A stretch of 64,000 nt of DNA from Brachionus sp. 'Tiscar'. Taxonomy: Eukaryota > Rotifera > Eurotatoria > Ploima > Brachionidae. Below, piece by piece: positions 49,144-61,126 of the stretch. Under the pieces are notes generated by a model. It searched no databases. It was not told the origin of the DNA and saw only the letters and a list, made by a program, of their open reading frames with translations. Numbering within the stretch: the first letter of the stretch is position 1; each line of letters starts with the position of its first letter. The position numbers and the translations under genes are program-made. The stretch lies in NCBI GenBank assembly GCA_006352455.1, contig VANL01000045.1, positions 28,771 through 92,770 on the forward strand. The letters run 5' to 3'.

Positions 49144-50290
49144 TTAGTTATTATTAGGATTTTTCTCATTCAAATAAGTCAAAGATTTGGATGAATCAGA
49201 AAAGAACGATATATTTGGCTTGGAAGACGAAAATGAATTTTGATACGCACCGGCAATGACGGCCAGATTGGACAAAACAAAATCCAATGGATTTGGTCTG
49301 GCCAAATTTGGCGAAAAATTTGTTTTTTCAAAACTGCTGTAATTGTGCATACTTTTATCATTAATTCGTAGACTATTTCCATCAATTTCGCCCTCTTTTT
49401 TACTTTCTATTTGATATGGAAAATGATTTGATTTTACTAATTTTTCGGCGGCAAAATTATGACCAAATTGGAGCATATCTGCCGCTTGTTTCATATTTTT
49501 CATTTCATTTGGCATGTGAATTAGACTAGATATCGAATGGAATACATTTGACTTTCTGGAATCTGCTGGTTGAGCAATTTGGGCCTCTTTTCTAAAACTA
49601 TCATTTGAGTTCAGGTCCATGTTGATCTCTTTGGTGTTTGATTTTTTGGTATCTATCGAATCATTAAGAGCCGAATTTTCATTTTCTTCTTCATCACATA
49701 CAGTGCTTAAATCGTCTTCAAAATCGTCACCATCTGTTGACTCGTGTTTGCCGTCTTTTTTAGGCTTTTTTTCACTTTTTCGCCACTTGGCTCTTCTATT
49801 TTGAAACCAAACCTAGAAAATGTTTAATTAACACGCTTTATTTTTTTAATTTGTTCAATTGTTGCACTAACTTGAACGCGAGCTTCGGTCAAATTTATTC
49901 GCATGGCCAAGTCCTCTCTGGTGAACACATCCGGATAGTGCGTCTGCTGAAACGATTTCTCCAACTCTTCAAGCTTAAATTTTTTGCAATTTTTTATTGA
50001 TTTTAAATTTTGAAAAATTTTTTATTTTTTTTTCCCACCTGTTGAAGTGTGAAGGTTGTGCGATTTCTGCGCTGTTTTCTCCTCGAGCTGAATAGTGATT
50101 CATCATTTGACGCCTCCGGCACACAAAAGTTACCAACTTAAATTAGACAAGAAAAATTTTTCAATTAATTAAATTTATCAATTTGACACACTGCTATTAG
50201 ATGTGTCACTTAATAAAAATTTAATCACAAATTACAATTTAAATATGGAAGCTGCTGGTTGTTTATGCTTGGATAGTTGAAGCAAAACAT
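49144..50290 (-). CDS. DRGX: Paired-like homeobox transcription factor, DRGX orthologue
   Basis: Four exons on the minus strand: 50290-50236, 50136-50039, 49973-49872, 49812-49144; 307 aa, all introns GT-AG and in phase. The start MFCFNYP... and the following FG phrase resemble the DRGX N-terminus. Residues about 40-99 are a homeodomain beginning RRKQRRNRTTFTLQQLEELE and ending VQVWFQNRRAKWRK, with glutamine at position 50. TFTLQQ, THYPDVFTREDLA and INLTEARVQ match DRGX/Prrxl1. The intron inside helix 3 (between VQ and VW) is the common paired-class position. DRGX directs sensory neuron differentiation in vertebrates and insects; a similar neuronal role is inferred. After the homeodomain comes an acidic tract (DGDDFEDD, CDEEENEN) and a Ser/Asn-rich tail. 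I see no C-terminal OAR motif. Confidence 0.92.
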
Positions 50291-52230
50291 TGCTTAAATT
50301 TTGCTACTTGATTTTTTTGTTGTTGGAAACTTCACTATTGCTGAAATCTAAAGTGAAAATAAAATTAAAACAACTTAAAGAATTTATATGATTAAATGAA
50401 TGATAATGATATTGATATCAAATATATCAATCTAAATAACTCTAGTTATCAATTGTGTTTAAATTATATCCCTTTTATATATTTATTTCTAAATTGAAAC
50501 TTGCTTGCAACAAACAACTGCACTTGATTAATTAGTCGGTGATACTTTGGTATTTATAAAAGGAAAAAACAACTTGAAAGAAAAGTTATTAATTTAAATT
50601 TCAAATTAATTTTGTAGCGTTTGATTTGGGCTCGATTCGTAATCGATTCCCCCCAATTGAGAGCCAAGTGTATGTGTCGCTTGCAATAAAGTTAAATTAT
50701 TATCTCGTTAACAAGTTAGTTAGTTAGCAAGTTATTTAGAAAAAAACTAGTCGAAATTGTATTAATTGCAATTAAAAAAAAATACGAAAACATGTTTTAG
50801 ATTAGCTTAAGGGCATAAACTATCTTTATTAGCTTCAAAATATAAATAACAAATAACTTTGATTAATTTAAATAAGAAAGGTTCATTGAACAATAATTGA
50901 ACACAAACATACACTTCCTACTATTTTTAAGCACTTCTCCAGACTCTTCTTAGTATCATTATTAATAAAGGAGCGAACAAAATTAAACAAATTTGTTAAT
51001 TCAATCGTATTTGTTCGCTTTTTTTTCTCTCATTTTTTTTTTTATAATTTTTTGCTAAACTTGAATATTTAGCCAAGAAAAAAATTGCTTCTAAATTAAT
51101 TTTAATCGAATTTTTTTGTATTAATGCCTTCAATAAAAAAAAAAATAAAAAAGACTTAAAATTTTTGTTTAATTGCACTTTATTATATGCTTTTCGATTT
51201 AGCCGATTAGACTAAATGATTTGCATGAAACTTGATAATTTAGCAAGCATGGGCAAACCGAATGTCATACTGTGAATTAAATATATAAATTAAATTTGTG
51301 TTTCTATTGAAATCTAATATTTTTTATTAAGTGCTTTGTTTTAATTAATTAAAACAATTGATTTTTAATTGGCACTTTTTTAATTTTCTTTGTGTGTTCT
51401 GAGACCGGAGAGTTCTATTACAATTTTAATACTTCATCTATTTTTGTCATTTTAATTTGTTAATGAAATAAGAAAAGATTGAATTCTAATCTTGGAATTT
51501 TTGTTTTTTTTTGACAAACATAGTACCAATCCCATAGTCAAACTATTTTAACTAACAAATAATTTAAAGTATTTTCTTAGCATGACTAAAAATTGAAATT
51601 AAATTTTTTCCTATTGACAAAGAAAAATGTCTGAATTAGCCATTTTGCCTCAAATTCAAGTTTTTAGGTTAAATAATTAATTCAATTGAGTTAGTTAGAT
51701 TTTTAACTTAGAGAAAAAATTTCTTTTCCCTAGAATGTTTTAGCTACTGAATTTCATTAGCAAAAAACAAATTGAAATTTGAAAATTCAAGTTTCCCAAA
51801 GCAAGCAAAACACTGTTTTATGATCTGTTGCAATAACAATTATCGTCAATTTTCTAATTAAGACTTCAATAATTTTTAATAATAAATTTTCTTTTTTTAA
51901 TCAAAAATACATTCTGAATTAAATCATTAGAAAGATATATAATTACAAATTGATATATTAAATTGTAAATAATTATAGCAGCCATCACAACTATGACAAT
52001 AAGTCTCGCAAAAAGCAAATTATTTAAAAGCAAAACTAGGCATCTAGTTCGTTTTTTTTTATGCGAGATTCTCATGTTTCCTTGATCATTAGACTAATTA
52101 AAATTTGTTTCCGATTTAATCGTAATTTTCCACTCAATTAAAGCTTAAGTAAAAAAATTTAAAAACAAATAAAAATATTAATTAAAAATTTTATTAAATA
52201 AAAGACCATTCTAGGTAAAATTTAACTACG
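50291..52230. other. Intergenic, DRGX upstream region
   Basis: About 1.9 kb upstream of the homeobox gene, where neural enhancers would be expected. Homeodomain-type TAAT cores are abundant, but so is AT sequence generally, so none can be singled out. Confidence 0.45.
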
Positions 52231-55200
52231 CTAATACAAATTCTTGTTCAATTGATTAATAAAAATTGTCATTACTTTTGAATCTTGACCACAAAATTTC
52301 TTTTTTTTTTTAAATAGCCAAAAAAAATGAAATTAGAAAAATCTAAAATACAAAATTTACCTGAAGAATTAGTGAAATTTTCATCCGATATTGACCCGTA
52401 AAAATGATTTATTGATTTAAATTGGTTATTGATAGCCAATATTTCACTTTTGGGTGTATAGTTAATATTAACTTTGTCTAGATCATCTCGAATTTCAGAA
52501 TTTGTTAACATTTCAGTATACTTTGCCAAGTTCAAATGATCAATCTGAAATTTTTTCCACTTATACTAATCTAATTAAAAAAAAAAAAAAATTACTGATA
52601 AACTAAAGTAATAATCAGTTTCTTCTAATGGACACAAAAATCCTTTTCCAAATAAATTTTCTAGTTCAATTTCGGCAAAACCTAAAATAAACCTTAAATA
52701 AAAATTTTTGAAAAATTTTTTTTTACCTTTCCAATCGTTGTCACACAAATTGTTTTCTACAAAAAGATCATGGGGAGTTTTATTTGAAAATATTAGTATG
52801 GATTCAAGATAGTGTTTTTTAATTGTTTTCATTGATTCCATTATAACAGTCTAAAAAAAAGTTAAAAAAAATGAGTTTTTTTAGAGTTTTTTAGAGTTTG
52901 TTGACCTTGAGATCCCTTTCGGATAAGCGAATTTTGCTCGACTCATGATTTTCAATTAATTTATTAAGATGCTTTAAGCGCCTTGATAAATTCAAAATTT
53001 TAATTATCTAAAAGGAATATAGATGCTTATTTAAATTATCACTTGTTCGCTGCTTTGTCATATTTTTCAATGTTTTTGGATACATTTTGACAAACTAGTT
53101 TAAATGGTTCTAAACTAGGGTTTAGTTGGAGAGAATATTTTTCAAATATTTGGTCAATTAATTTTCTAGATTAAAATTAAATTAAATATTAAGTTAGTTA
53201 AAAAAATCGAAATACTCAAAATTTTTCTGAGGCTGTTCCAGTATAGAATGAATATTTTTCAAATAGGAATTTACAATTTTAATTTCTAAGGCCACTTCCA
53301 ATGCTGCCAAAATTTGTTCCGGTTTAGCCTAATAATCAGATAAAAAAATACATGAAAAAACAAAAAGAAAAATTATTTTTCTACTTGGACAAAATAATCT
53401 AAAGCAAGGCCTGGACCTTCGACTCGTCTGGCAATGAATGTATCAGATGATGGAATTTTGGCGTTTCGTTTTAAGACTACATGAAATATGAAGATGTCCC
53501 AAAATCGCCGTGAACTTGAACTTACCAAAGAGACTAAAATTAGAAATTAAATTAAATATTTAATAAAACAAAAAAATTATTTCTAAATTACAGATTAGAA
53601 TTGATAAACTAGCAATCGGACAGAAAATCAACGATGTGGCCAATGCAGACACTGGCTGGAGAATGCCGCAAATAAAAAAATCCCAAATAAGAATGCGGAA
53701 AAGCCTGAATAATCTCGAAAAATAAGATTTTCCTAGAACAAAAAATTTAAAAACAAAATAAAAAATGCTTGTTTTTTAATAAATTTAATAGCTAACCAAG
53801 GTAATCCCAGTCCCATATTAGTACAAATCCTAAATGTTGAATAATACTGAATATTGGTACCCTTAAAATATTTTTTAAAATAAATGTCATTTAATTTTCT
53901 TAATTTAATTAATTTTACCATAATGGCGTTGTAATACAAAGTGCTAATGAACCAAACGAGCAAGTTAAGCAAACAGCTGGATTTATCAGTGTGAGACCAA
54001 TCGTTCCAAACAATCCTTTGACAACATAATTCCAGAAAACATTGAATATTCTTTGCAAACCCTTGCCGATCAGTCCCCTGTCAGGAGTTGACTCAAATTT
54101 TTGTCTCGAGCTTCTAATATGATTCCACAAAGCGCTTAGTCTAGAAATGTAGCTGTTCACTTTAGTTCGTGATTGAATTAAAGTTCCCTTTAATTTTTTT
54201 AATTAATTTTTTTTTTGAAAAATTTTTCAATAATGTCTTACAGTCCTAGTATTTATATCTTTACCCGGATAGAATGGTTTAAATGAGAACAAGGCTGTTA
54301 AGCTAACCGGAGAGCTGAATGGAACAACAATCTAAAAATTTTTTATTTAAAACAAATTTTTTTAAAGTAAAAATTTTACTCCAAACAAAAAGATGAAGTT
54401 CAAAAAATTAACTCCAGTGCGCATAATAAAATTAGTCCATCGCCAAAACGGATAACTGCTGCTATTCTTATAATATATTGATTTTTCTAATATATAATTT
54501 GGTGACTTTTTTTTATTATTGTTATAAAATGCTAAATTAAAAATATTTTATTTTAATTAAATTTTAAAATTACATGTTCTTTGCCAACATTTTTAACTAT
54601 ATAATTTTTCGGAAGCCAAATAAATCTTTTAAAATAAAACACTTTAACGGGATCTTTTATTTTCTCATACTCTTTGACCAAAAAATCTGCTCTCTAAAAT
54701 TTTAATTAGAATTAATTAATTTTAAAAATTTAATTCCAAATATTTTTTATCAACTTGTTTGAAAAATTCCATTTCTCTTTCTAGAAAATATGCATTTTCG
54801 TTCAAATTTTGTTCTTTGCATTTTTCAATCGATCGCATGTGTATCTCATAGGGATTTTGATTTGTAATTCGTTCCTTAAAGTTTATTTATAAAAAAAAAT
54901 TTATCAACCATTGCTTCCTCTCTCTTACCCGTTCAGCTTGCATTTTTTCATCAATCCAAGATGAAATAAGAGACCTTATTTTATATTGTTTTAAATGCTG
55001 ATTATATGCGTCCATGTGATTCTTTATTTCCTGTTGACGCTCGTCCATAACCTCTTTAATTATTAGAGTCGATTTAGATTTGTTTAATAGCAAATCACTC
55101 AGACCGGGGTGCTCTGCTTCTAATTCTTGACAGTTTCTTATTTTGTCATATACTACTTTGAGAAATTCTTTGAGTAAAATTTTTTCTGTTCTATTTTTGA

Positions 55201-56533
55201 TTTGTTCTTTGCTCAAATTTTCACCTAAATTATTTATTAATTAAATTTATTAAAAAAATAAAAATAAATACTTTTGAAAAGATCGATTGTCTCAATTTTA
55301 AGTCGGTCTAAATTTTCTTTTTCGCTCGTATTAAGAACCAATAATTTTTCCAACAAAGATTTTAAATTTTTTTTCTTTGATAAATCTGATGGCAATAGAT
55401 TATTGAATAAAAAAAAAAAAAGGTCAAAATTTAAAAGTAAAAAATTACCCGTTTTGAATAAGTAAATGTCAACTTCAAGATTTTGAGGAGTAGTGAAATG
55501 ATAAGGATCCTTCTATGGAGAAAATGAAAATTTTAATTATTTTATCATTTACGATTACATGGGCAACTAAATCGGCAAGCAAAAATTCCTTAAGATCCTT
55601 GCGAATTTTGTCCGAATAATTCCTGGTGACTGTGGCTGGAATTCCAATGAAAATGTCTAATAAATTTTTAAAACCAGTAAACCATGATTTTAATCCATCA
55701 AGAAAACTAAATTTTTTCGCATAAAATCTTCTTTTTGCAGTTATTATCAACAAAGACAATGCAATTGAGAGTTCCTAAAAAAAATTATTAAAAATTAAAT
55801 TAAAAAAATATTTTTATTTTAAATTAACTTTATAAAAAGCTTTTTTAGTATTCAAACTGCCCTTTTGAATCCACTTTGCTAGCACCCATTTATGACTTTT
55901 GCCTCGGAATATATTGCTTTCAACTTGAAATGAGCCAGTCTTCTTAATTGAGTCAAGTTGTTGCTTGTTTAAACGCTTGGTTTTACCCGTGATAGGATCA
56001 CGTGATACTTCATCCAATTCATTCTCAAATGAAACTCTAAACAGACTGTTCTCCTTTTTTGAAATTATCAAATTAAATTAATTTTTTTTTTTAAGAAATT
56101 ATTGAAAAATGACACTTTAGCTAAAGGACTTTCGGATTGATCGATTCCAATGATAGATGGAGGAAAAATAACTTGAACATCTTGCCATTCAAAAAGTGTA
56201 TTTGACACAATCTAAATTTTTAGCTAGAAAATATTGAAAAATTAATTCAAAATTAATTTTACTTTGACAAGCTTCTTGTCAATTAGCTCTAGATCGTCCA
56301 AAATGTCGTTGTAGAAATTTGGATAATTTTTTCGTTGAGTTTCTTCAAGCTTAATTGGATTTTTCTTGTTTTTAAAAAAAAATAAACCATTAAATAATTA
56401 AATAATTTAAGTTTACGATAAATTTAGGCGGATATTCAGCAAAAGAAGGAGCAATAGAGATCTCCGGAGTTTCTTGAACTCTCAAAATAGTAAGCTCATC
56501 ATCTGAAAATTCATTTGATTTTATGTATGACAT
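52231..56533 (-). CDS. Conserved multi-pass membrane protein, uncharacterised family
   Basis: Twenty-three exons on the minus strand (from 56533-56417 through 54187-53919 to 52283-52231) give a closed 1017-aa frame. Intermediate exons: 56364-56263, 56211-56116, 56053-55829, 55774-55559, 55512-55449, 55385-55272, 55224-54929, 54874-54755, 54693-54574, 54505-54380, 54331-54242, 53861-53797, 53732-53592, 53533-53385, 53328-53216, 53165-53084, 53007-52906, 52850-52727, 52681-52596, 52544-52361. The N-terminal half is charged and partly coiled coil. Hydrophobic segments follow between residues about 510 and 750, including GTIGLTLINPAVCLTCSFGS running into TTPLWVPIFSIIQHLGFVLI. A loop PSSDTFIARRVEGPG and a soluble C-terminal helical part come next. 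No pore, transporter or enzyme motif is recognised. The regularity of phrases suggests an ancient conserved eukaryotic protein without a name I can give. Junctions near 54505 and 53084 use less obvious sites. Confidence 0.8.
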
Positions 56534-57720
56534 TTTATAGATGATGTCGATTTTGGTTTTTATTTAGCGTACAATTTTAAATATTTGGTAAAACAAATAA
56601 GGTAAAAATCAGAATCCTTTAAATTTAAAAATGAAAATAAATCATGAAATGCTCATAATGAATAATAATATTCATGTATTACAGGTATTTTCTTGAAACC
56701 AAGATACTTTAATTAAGAAATTAAAAATATTTGTTCTTTATTTTTCATAGCTTTTCAGTTCAATTAGATTAGCAAAAAAGATTTTTTTTTTAGCATCATA
56801 AGAGATGCTTGAAAAAAGTAATTTTTATTTATTTTTTTTTTAAATATTTTAATGCATAAATTTTTATTTTTTTCCAAATTTGCAAATTAAAATTTCTAAT
56901 TATCTAGATTTCAAAATTATACTAAATAATAATAATTTTTGATAATGCAAATTTTATTTTTAATTTTGAAAAATTTTAGAGAAGTTAGATTTCTAAAAAA
57001 TTTAAAATTTTTTTTTTATTTTTCAATTTCAAGGATAATCAACAGGCTAGTGCCCTTATCGTAGTCGACTGATAAACACTTAATTTATTTAATTAAATAA
57101 AATTATTTAATAATCAAACTTATTTTTTTTAAATGAAATTAACTATTCTTTTTGAAAACAAAAAAACATTGAGAAATTTTATATCAAATTTTTTTAAATT
57201 TTTTAACAGTCAATTAAAGATCAAATTGATATTATTATAAATTGATAGCTTGAGTGTTGTATATTTAAGGATTGATCTTTTGATCACAAAGCTATTTATC
57301 AATCTTGAATAATTAAATGTAAATGTTTTTTCTCCACTGTTGGTTTTTGTCATCGGTTTCCATGAGTTTTGCACTATTCCTTATAATGATTAACCTTGGG
57401 ATTGAAAAAAAAATTGATATTTTATCTCAATGACAAAAATAAAATTTGAAAACTATTTAATTTATCAGATTTTTCAGATCAACTATAAATGTCTTTTTGT
57501 TTTGTTTGAACCTTATGAATAAATTAACATAAATAATTTATTTATTTTAAAAGCTTTAAAATTTTTTTTTTCAAATTGCAATAAGACTTTTTCTATGACA
57601 GTATTCGTAATATTATTTATGAATTAAGATAATTTATTTTTTTATAAAATTAAAATCGAATCCATTTAAATTTGATAAAAATTTTCTAAAACACTTAAAA
57701 TATTCTTAGAAGAAAAAAAA
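56534..57720. other. Intergenic between divergent genes
   Basis: AT-rich, 1.2 kb, between the membrane-protein gene and the histone gene. It would contain both promoters; no element identifiable. Confidence 0.5.
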
Positions 57721-58158
57721 ATGGCCCGACAAAAACAAACTGCTCGTAAATCAACGACTCCAGGAACATCTCAAGGAAGCGAGTCGGCTAAAAAACGTCT
57801 AGCGACTAAAACGGCAAAAAAGAGTTTGAGACCTAGTCAAGTGGAAAGACCAGTTAAAATTTACAAACACAGGCCAGGCACTTTGGCTCTCAAAGAAATC
57901 AGGCGCTATCAAAAATCAACTGAATTACTAATAAAGAGACTGCCTTTTCAGAGGCTTGTAAGAGAGATAGCTCAGTATTACAAAACTGACCTGAGATTTC
58001 AAGGATCGGCATTGGATGCGCTTCAGGAAGCTTCTGAGTCATATTTAGTTGGACTTTTTGAAGATACAAATCTATGCTGCATTCATGCAAAACGTGTTAC
58101 TATAATGCCAAAAGATATTCAGCTAGCCAGACGAATAAGAGGTGAAAAATCTTTATAA
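57721..58158 (+). CDS. Divergent histone H3 variant
   Basis: Single-exon 145-aa protein, about nine residues longer than canonical H3. The core is plainly H3: TLALKEIRRYQKSTELLI, LPFQRLVREIAQ, KTDLRFQ, EASESYLVGLFEDTNL and RVTIMPKDIQLARRIRGE. The tail keeps ARxKQTARKS at its tip (Thr3 replaced by Gln, Lys4 and Lys9 kept) but loses the usual GGKAPRK stretch. It instead has a Ser/Thr/Gly-rich insert before RLATK, and the K27-K36 region becomes SLRPSQVERPVK. Loop 1 reads QYYKTDLRFQGSA with no CENP-A style insertion, so a centromeric role is not indicated by sequence. Two adjacent cysteines (LCCIHAKR) replace the single canonical one. No histone stem-loop is visible after the stop; AATAAA-like signals follow, which suits a replication-independent variant. 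Function beyond nucleosome assembly is unknown. Confidence 0.93.
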   Translation: MARQKQTARKSTTPGTSQGSESAKKRLATKTAKKSLRPSQVERPVKIYKHRPGTLALKEIRRYQKSTELLIKRLPFQRLVREIAQYYKTDLRFQGSALDALQEASESYLVGLFEDTNLCCIHAKRVTIMPKDIQLARRIRGEKSL

Positions 58159-58508
58159 GTTAAATTTATGTAATGTGTAATATTTGAAATGATTGAAAAT
58201 AGTTGAGTTTTTTTTTTAACTTTGTTCATTATTTTTAATTAAAAAAAAATTACCAAATGAAAGAATTTCATAAATTTCACAAAAACATTTGTTTCGATGG
58301 ATTAAAAAAAAATTTTTTTTCATAAATAAATCATAATATTATATATTTATATGAATTTTTTTTTTTTATTAAAAATTTGATTTTTCTTCTTATTTTTTTA
58401 AGTCCTATTTCTTCAAAAAAATTCATCACATCTTTATTAGAGAAGATCATCAAAAAGGTATATCAACCTTAATATACACCCATTATTTAAGCTTTTTAAA
58501 CTTTTTTA

Positions 58509-58600
58509 ACCCCTTTCGTTAAAAATGGGGGACCAGTTTCGACTGGGGATTTTAATAAATAAGGCTTAGATGATCAACTCGATGCAGTCACATCTGTGTC
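58509..58600 (+). mobile_element. SINE body fragment, no tRNA head
   Basis: About 90 bases closely match 23781-23875 of the tRNA-derived SINE: CCCCTTTCGTTAAAAATGG, GGGGGACCAGTTTCGAC, GGCTTAGATGATCAACTC, GATGCAGTCACATCTGTGTC. The 5' head is missing, as expected of a truncated retro-insertion. Confidence 0.75.
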
Positions 58601-58769
58601 AATATACATCTTATCCTAAATATTTATTATGTGAATAGGGAGTAGACTTCATTGATAAATAATTAAATCCATAGAATTAAAAGAAGAAAATTAAAATCTA
58701 TAAGATCTAAGATTTTTTTAGAGTCAATTGAAAGGGACAAATTTGTTTTTTTTTGAAAAAAAAATTAGC

Positions 58770-59007
58770 TTAACACTCAAACACCGGAGGAGTTTTTTCG
58801 GAGCTTTTTACTTTATCTTTTATTTGTATTTGCTTAAATAAACTTTACCCATTTTTTAAAATTTTATTTCAAATCAGATATTTAAAATCAAAAAATATTT
58901 AAGTTAATTTATATTTTTGCAAAATATGCTTATTTTCATGGAAAAAAAATAAAAAATAAAAAGTAACTCAAGGGGTCCAAAAAACCCCTCCGGATTTTGA
59001 GTGTTAA
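58770..59007. mobile_element. TTAA-flanked MITE family 1, complete copy
   Basis: TTAA at both ends. Left CACTCAAACACCGGAGGAG, right (inverted) CACTCAAAATCCGGAGGGG. The interior is the near-exact reverse complement of 62535-62765, so the two lie in opposite orientation. No coding capacity. Confidence 0.88.
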
Positions 59008-59126
59008 AAATTAACTATTCTATTTCAATTTTTATTAATTTTTCTTTTATTTAATTAGTCTGTATTTTACGACAAAGCAATTAGTCTGCTGATTAACCAT
59101 GAAATTAGCCATGGACCATTTTTTAG

Positions 59127-59334
59127 TTAACACTAGAAAGCCCGGCTGATTTATTACAAAAATTTCAAATTAAAATTTCAAGAATAATAAATTAAATTTA
59201 TTTGAAAATTAAAAAATTTTTTGAATTTTTAAAATTTTCTTTTTAGTTTCTTTGAGTAGTTTCTTTGAGATAATATTCAAGTTTAAATTTTTGAAAAAGG
59301 GGTCTAAAAAACCCCTCGGGCTTTCTAGTATTAA
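59127..59334. mobile_element. TTAA-flanked MITE family 2, copy 2
   Basis: TTAA plus CACTAGAAAGCCCGGCTG at left, CCCCTCGGGCTTTCTAGTA plus TTAA at right. The internal sequence matches 47614-47835. The GGGGTCTAAAAAACCCC motif near the right end is shared in form with family 1, so the families are probably related. Confidence 0.86.
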
Positions 59335-59519
59335 GAAAACATTAGATATTGTAAAATTTAAGTTAAAACTATGATTTGAAACAGAAATTAAAATTAATTG
59401 TTTAGTGCCAAAAATTAATAATCAACCCAAAAATACCATTAAAATAGATTCGACTTGAACTGTCAATTTTTTTTTTAATATTCATAAAGGCATTTAAATT
59501 AAAGAACGCAAGTAACATA

Positions 59520-59965
59520 AAACTCTTGTAAACATGCCTTGTTAGACCTCACTTAGAATATGCAATAAGCTGTTGGTGTCCATATCTTGAAAAAGACTTT
59601 AAAGAGTTGGAAAAAATTCAGAGAAGTGCTTCAAAATTTAGCATAAATAAAGAGATTAAAAAAGCTGAAATTGCCAGATTTTCAGGCAAGAAGGGCCCGA
59701 GGTGACTTGATAGAAGATGATTTAAGATGATAAACGGTCACGAGATTGTCAAACTAAAAAATGGAATAAATTTCTGTCAAGGTCTTATACCGGAATCTAG
59801 AAGATCAATCTGAAAAGACTTACTAAAGCATTAAAGCAAGGAAAGGTAAAATGCCTCCCAAGATCAAATTTCTTGATTACGAATCGACTGCTATGGCTCA
59901 ATAGGGCTTTGCTTGAGTTTTTTTACAAAAATTGCAGCATTTGCTGCTACTACTACTACTAATAT
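59520..59965 (+). mobile_element. Non-LTR retrotransposon 3' fragment with ACT tail
   Basis: The frame reads LVRPHLEYAISCWCPYLEKD, then LEKIQRSA, then shifted phrases such as RRARGDLIE. These are the conserved region after the reverse-transcriptase core of CR1/Jockey-like elements, up to about 120 codons before the end. The 3' end is a (CTA)n-type tract at 59944-59960. Frameshifts and stops show it is inactive. Confidence 0.87.
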
Positions 59966-61126
59966 TCAATAAACTAATAAAAATTAAAAAATTATATTGG
60001 AAACCAAGCGTTTAGAGATGGTGGTAGAATATTTTGTAAACATAAGATCTTTTTCTTGAAACAATTAATTATGGATCATGCATTCAAAATAGTTGCCTAT
60101 TTGACTCGGTTAAGCTTGTTGTCTTACAAATAAAATTAAAAAAAAAAACTTAGAACTTGTTTTACTTATTTAATAATATCTACTAGAAGATTTTATGCGT
60201 AATTGAATTTTTTTTCTCAAATAAATTGTAAATTTTTAACTTTTAGTATTTATTGATATTTTTTTCTTTTATACTTAAATAAATTGATTAAAAAAATTAA
60301 TAGAATAAAAAATTTGAAATACGCTGAGCAGAAAATATTATTATCAATTTATTTGACTATTTGTTTATCAATACCAAGCAAAAGCTATTTCAAATTAAAA
60401 TTAACAATTAAAAATTTAAAATAGGATCGAATGGTCAATGAAAAAAAGAATAAATAGTTGTTTTTTTTTTTTATAGATTTTATTAATTTTTAAAAATAGT
60501 TTAGTATGTCAATGTTTTATCTAATGATCGGCTTTTTGACTTTAAAACGTGTCTTCATATTACACATCCCCATGTTAAAATTCTATTAACTTGGTGATAA
60601 TTTTAGATTAAAAAATATTCTTTTCTAATAAATCTTGTTAAAAGAAAAAACTGTTAAATTCTTTTCAATTTAAGCAAGACATTGCATATTTTGCAAAATT
60701 TTTTAGCTTAATTTTACATATAAAAGGGTAAATGTAAAAGGTTTTTAGAAGAAAATATAAGACACAAGATGTGTCAGTCTCGAGTTTTCAAATTGAAAAC
60801 GGTTTTCTACAATGATCCATTATATCATGTTCAAATAAAAAAAAATTTAAAATCTAACAATAAGTTATGACTTATTAGCTGTATAGTTAAGGACTGTGTG
60901 GTATAAACTAAGAGCTAATGAAAAGAGCTTTATAAAAATTCACACTCAACCATCAACTATAAAAAGCTTAAAATCCTCTTAACCTATTTTAAACATAATT
61001 TACCTTTCTATTTCTAGACTTTCTTTTCTTATCCTTGTAAATGTTAGCCTGATTTCAAAAATTCAAAAATGCTCGGAATATCACTAATCTAATTAAGGTT
61101 ATAGAATATCGAAATAAATTTTTAAA
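59966..61126. other. Intergenic, upstream of TRAF6-like gene
   Basis: AT-rich with no exon-like frame. Positions 60740-61000 are slightly GC-richer and may be promoter or leader, without a definable motif. Confidence 0.5.

Noticed and set aside
53041..53083. Coding use of the frame continuing past 53084 in the membrane-protein gene
   Set aside because: A donor at the end of that stretch would give an out-of-phase junction with an immediate stop; ending the exon at 53084 keeps the frame.
57721..58158. Centromeric H3 (CENP-A)
   Set aside because: Loop 1 has no CENP-A type extension and the core is too close to canonical H3.
59944..59960. CTA/ACT tract as an independent microsatellite or CRISPR-like repeat
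   Set aside because: It is the 3' tail of a retrotransposon fragment; there are no spaced repeats anywhere in the window.
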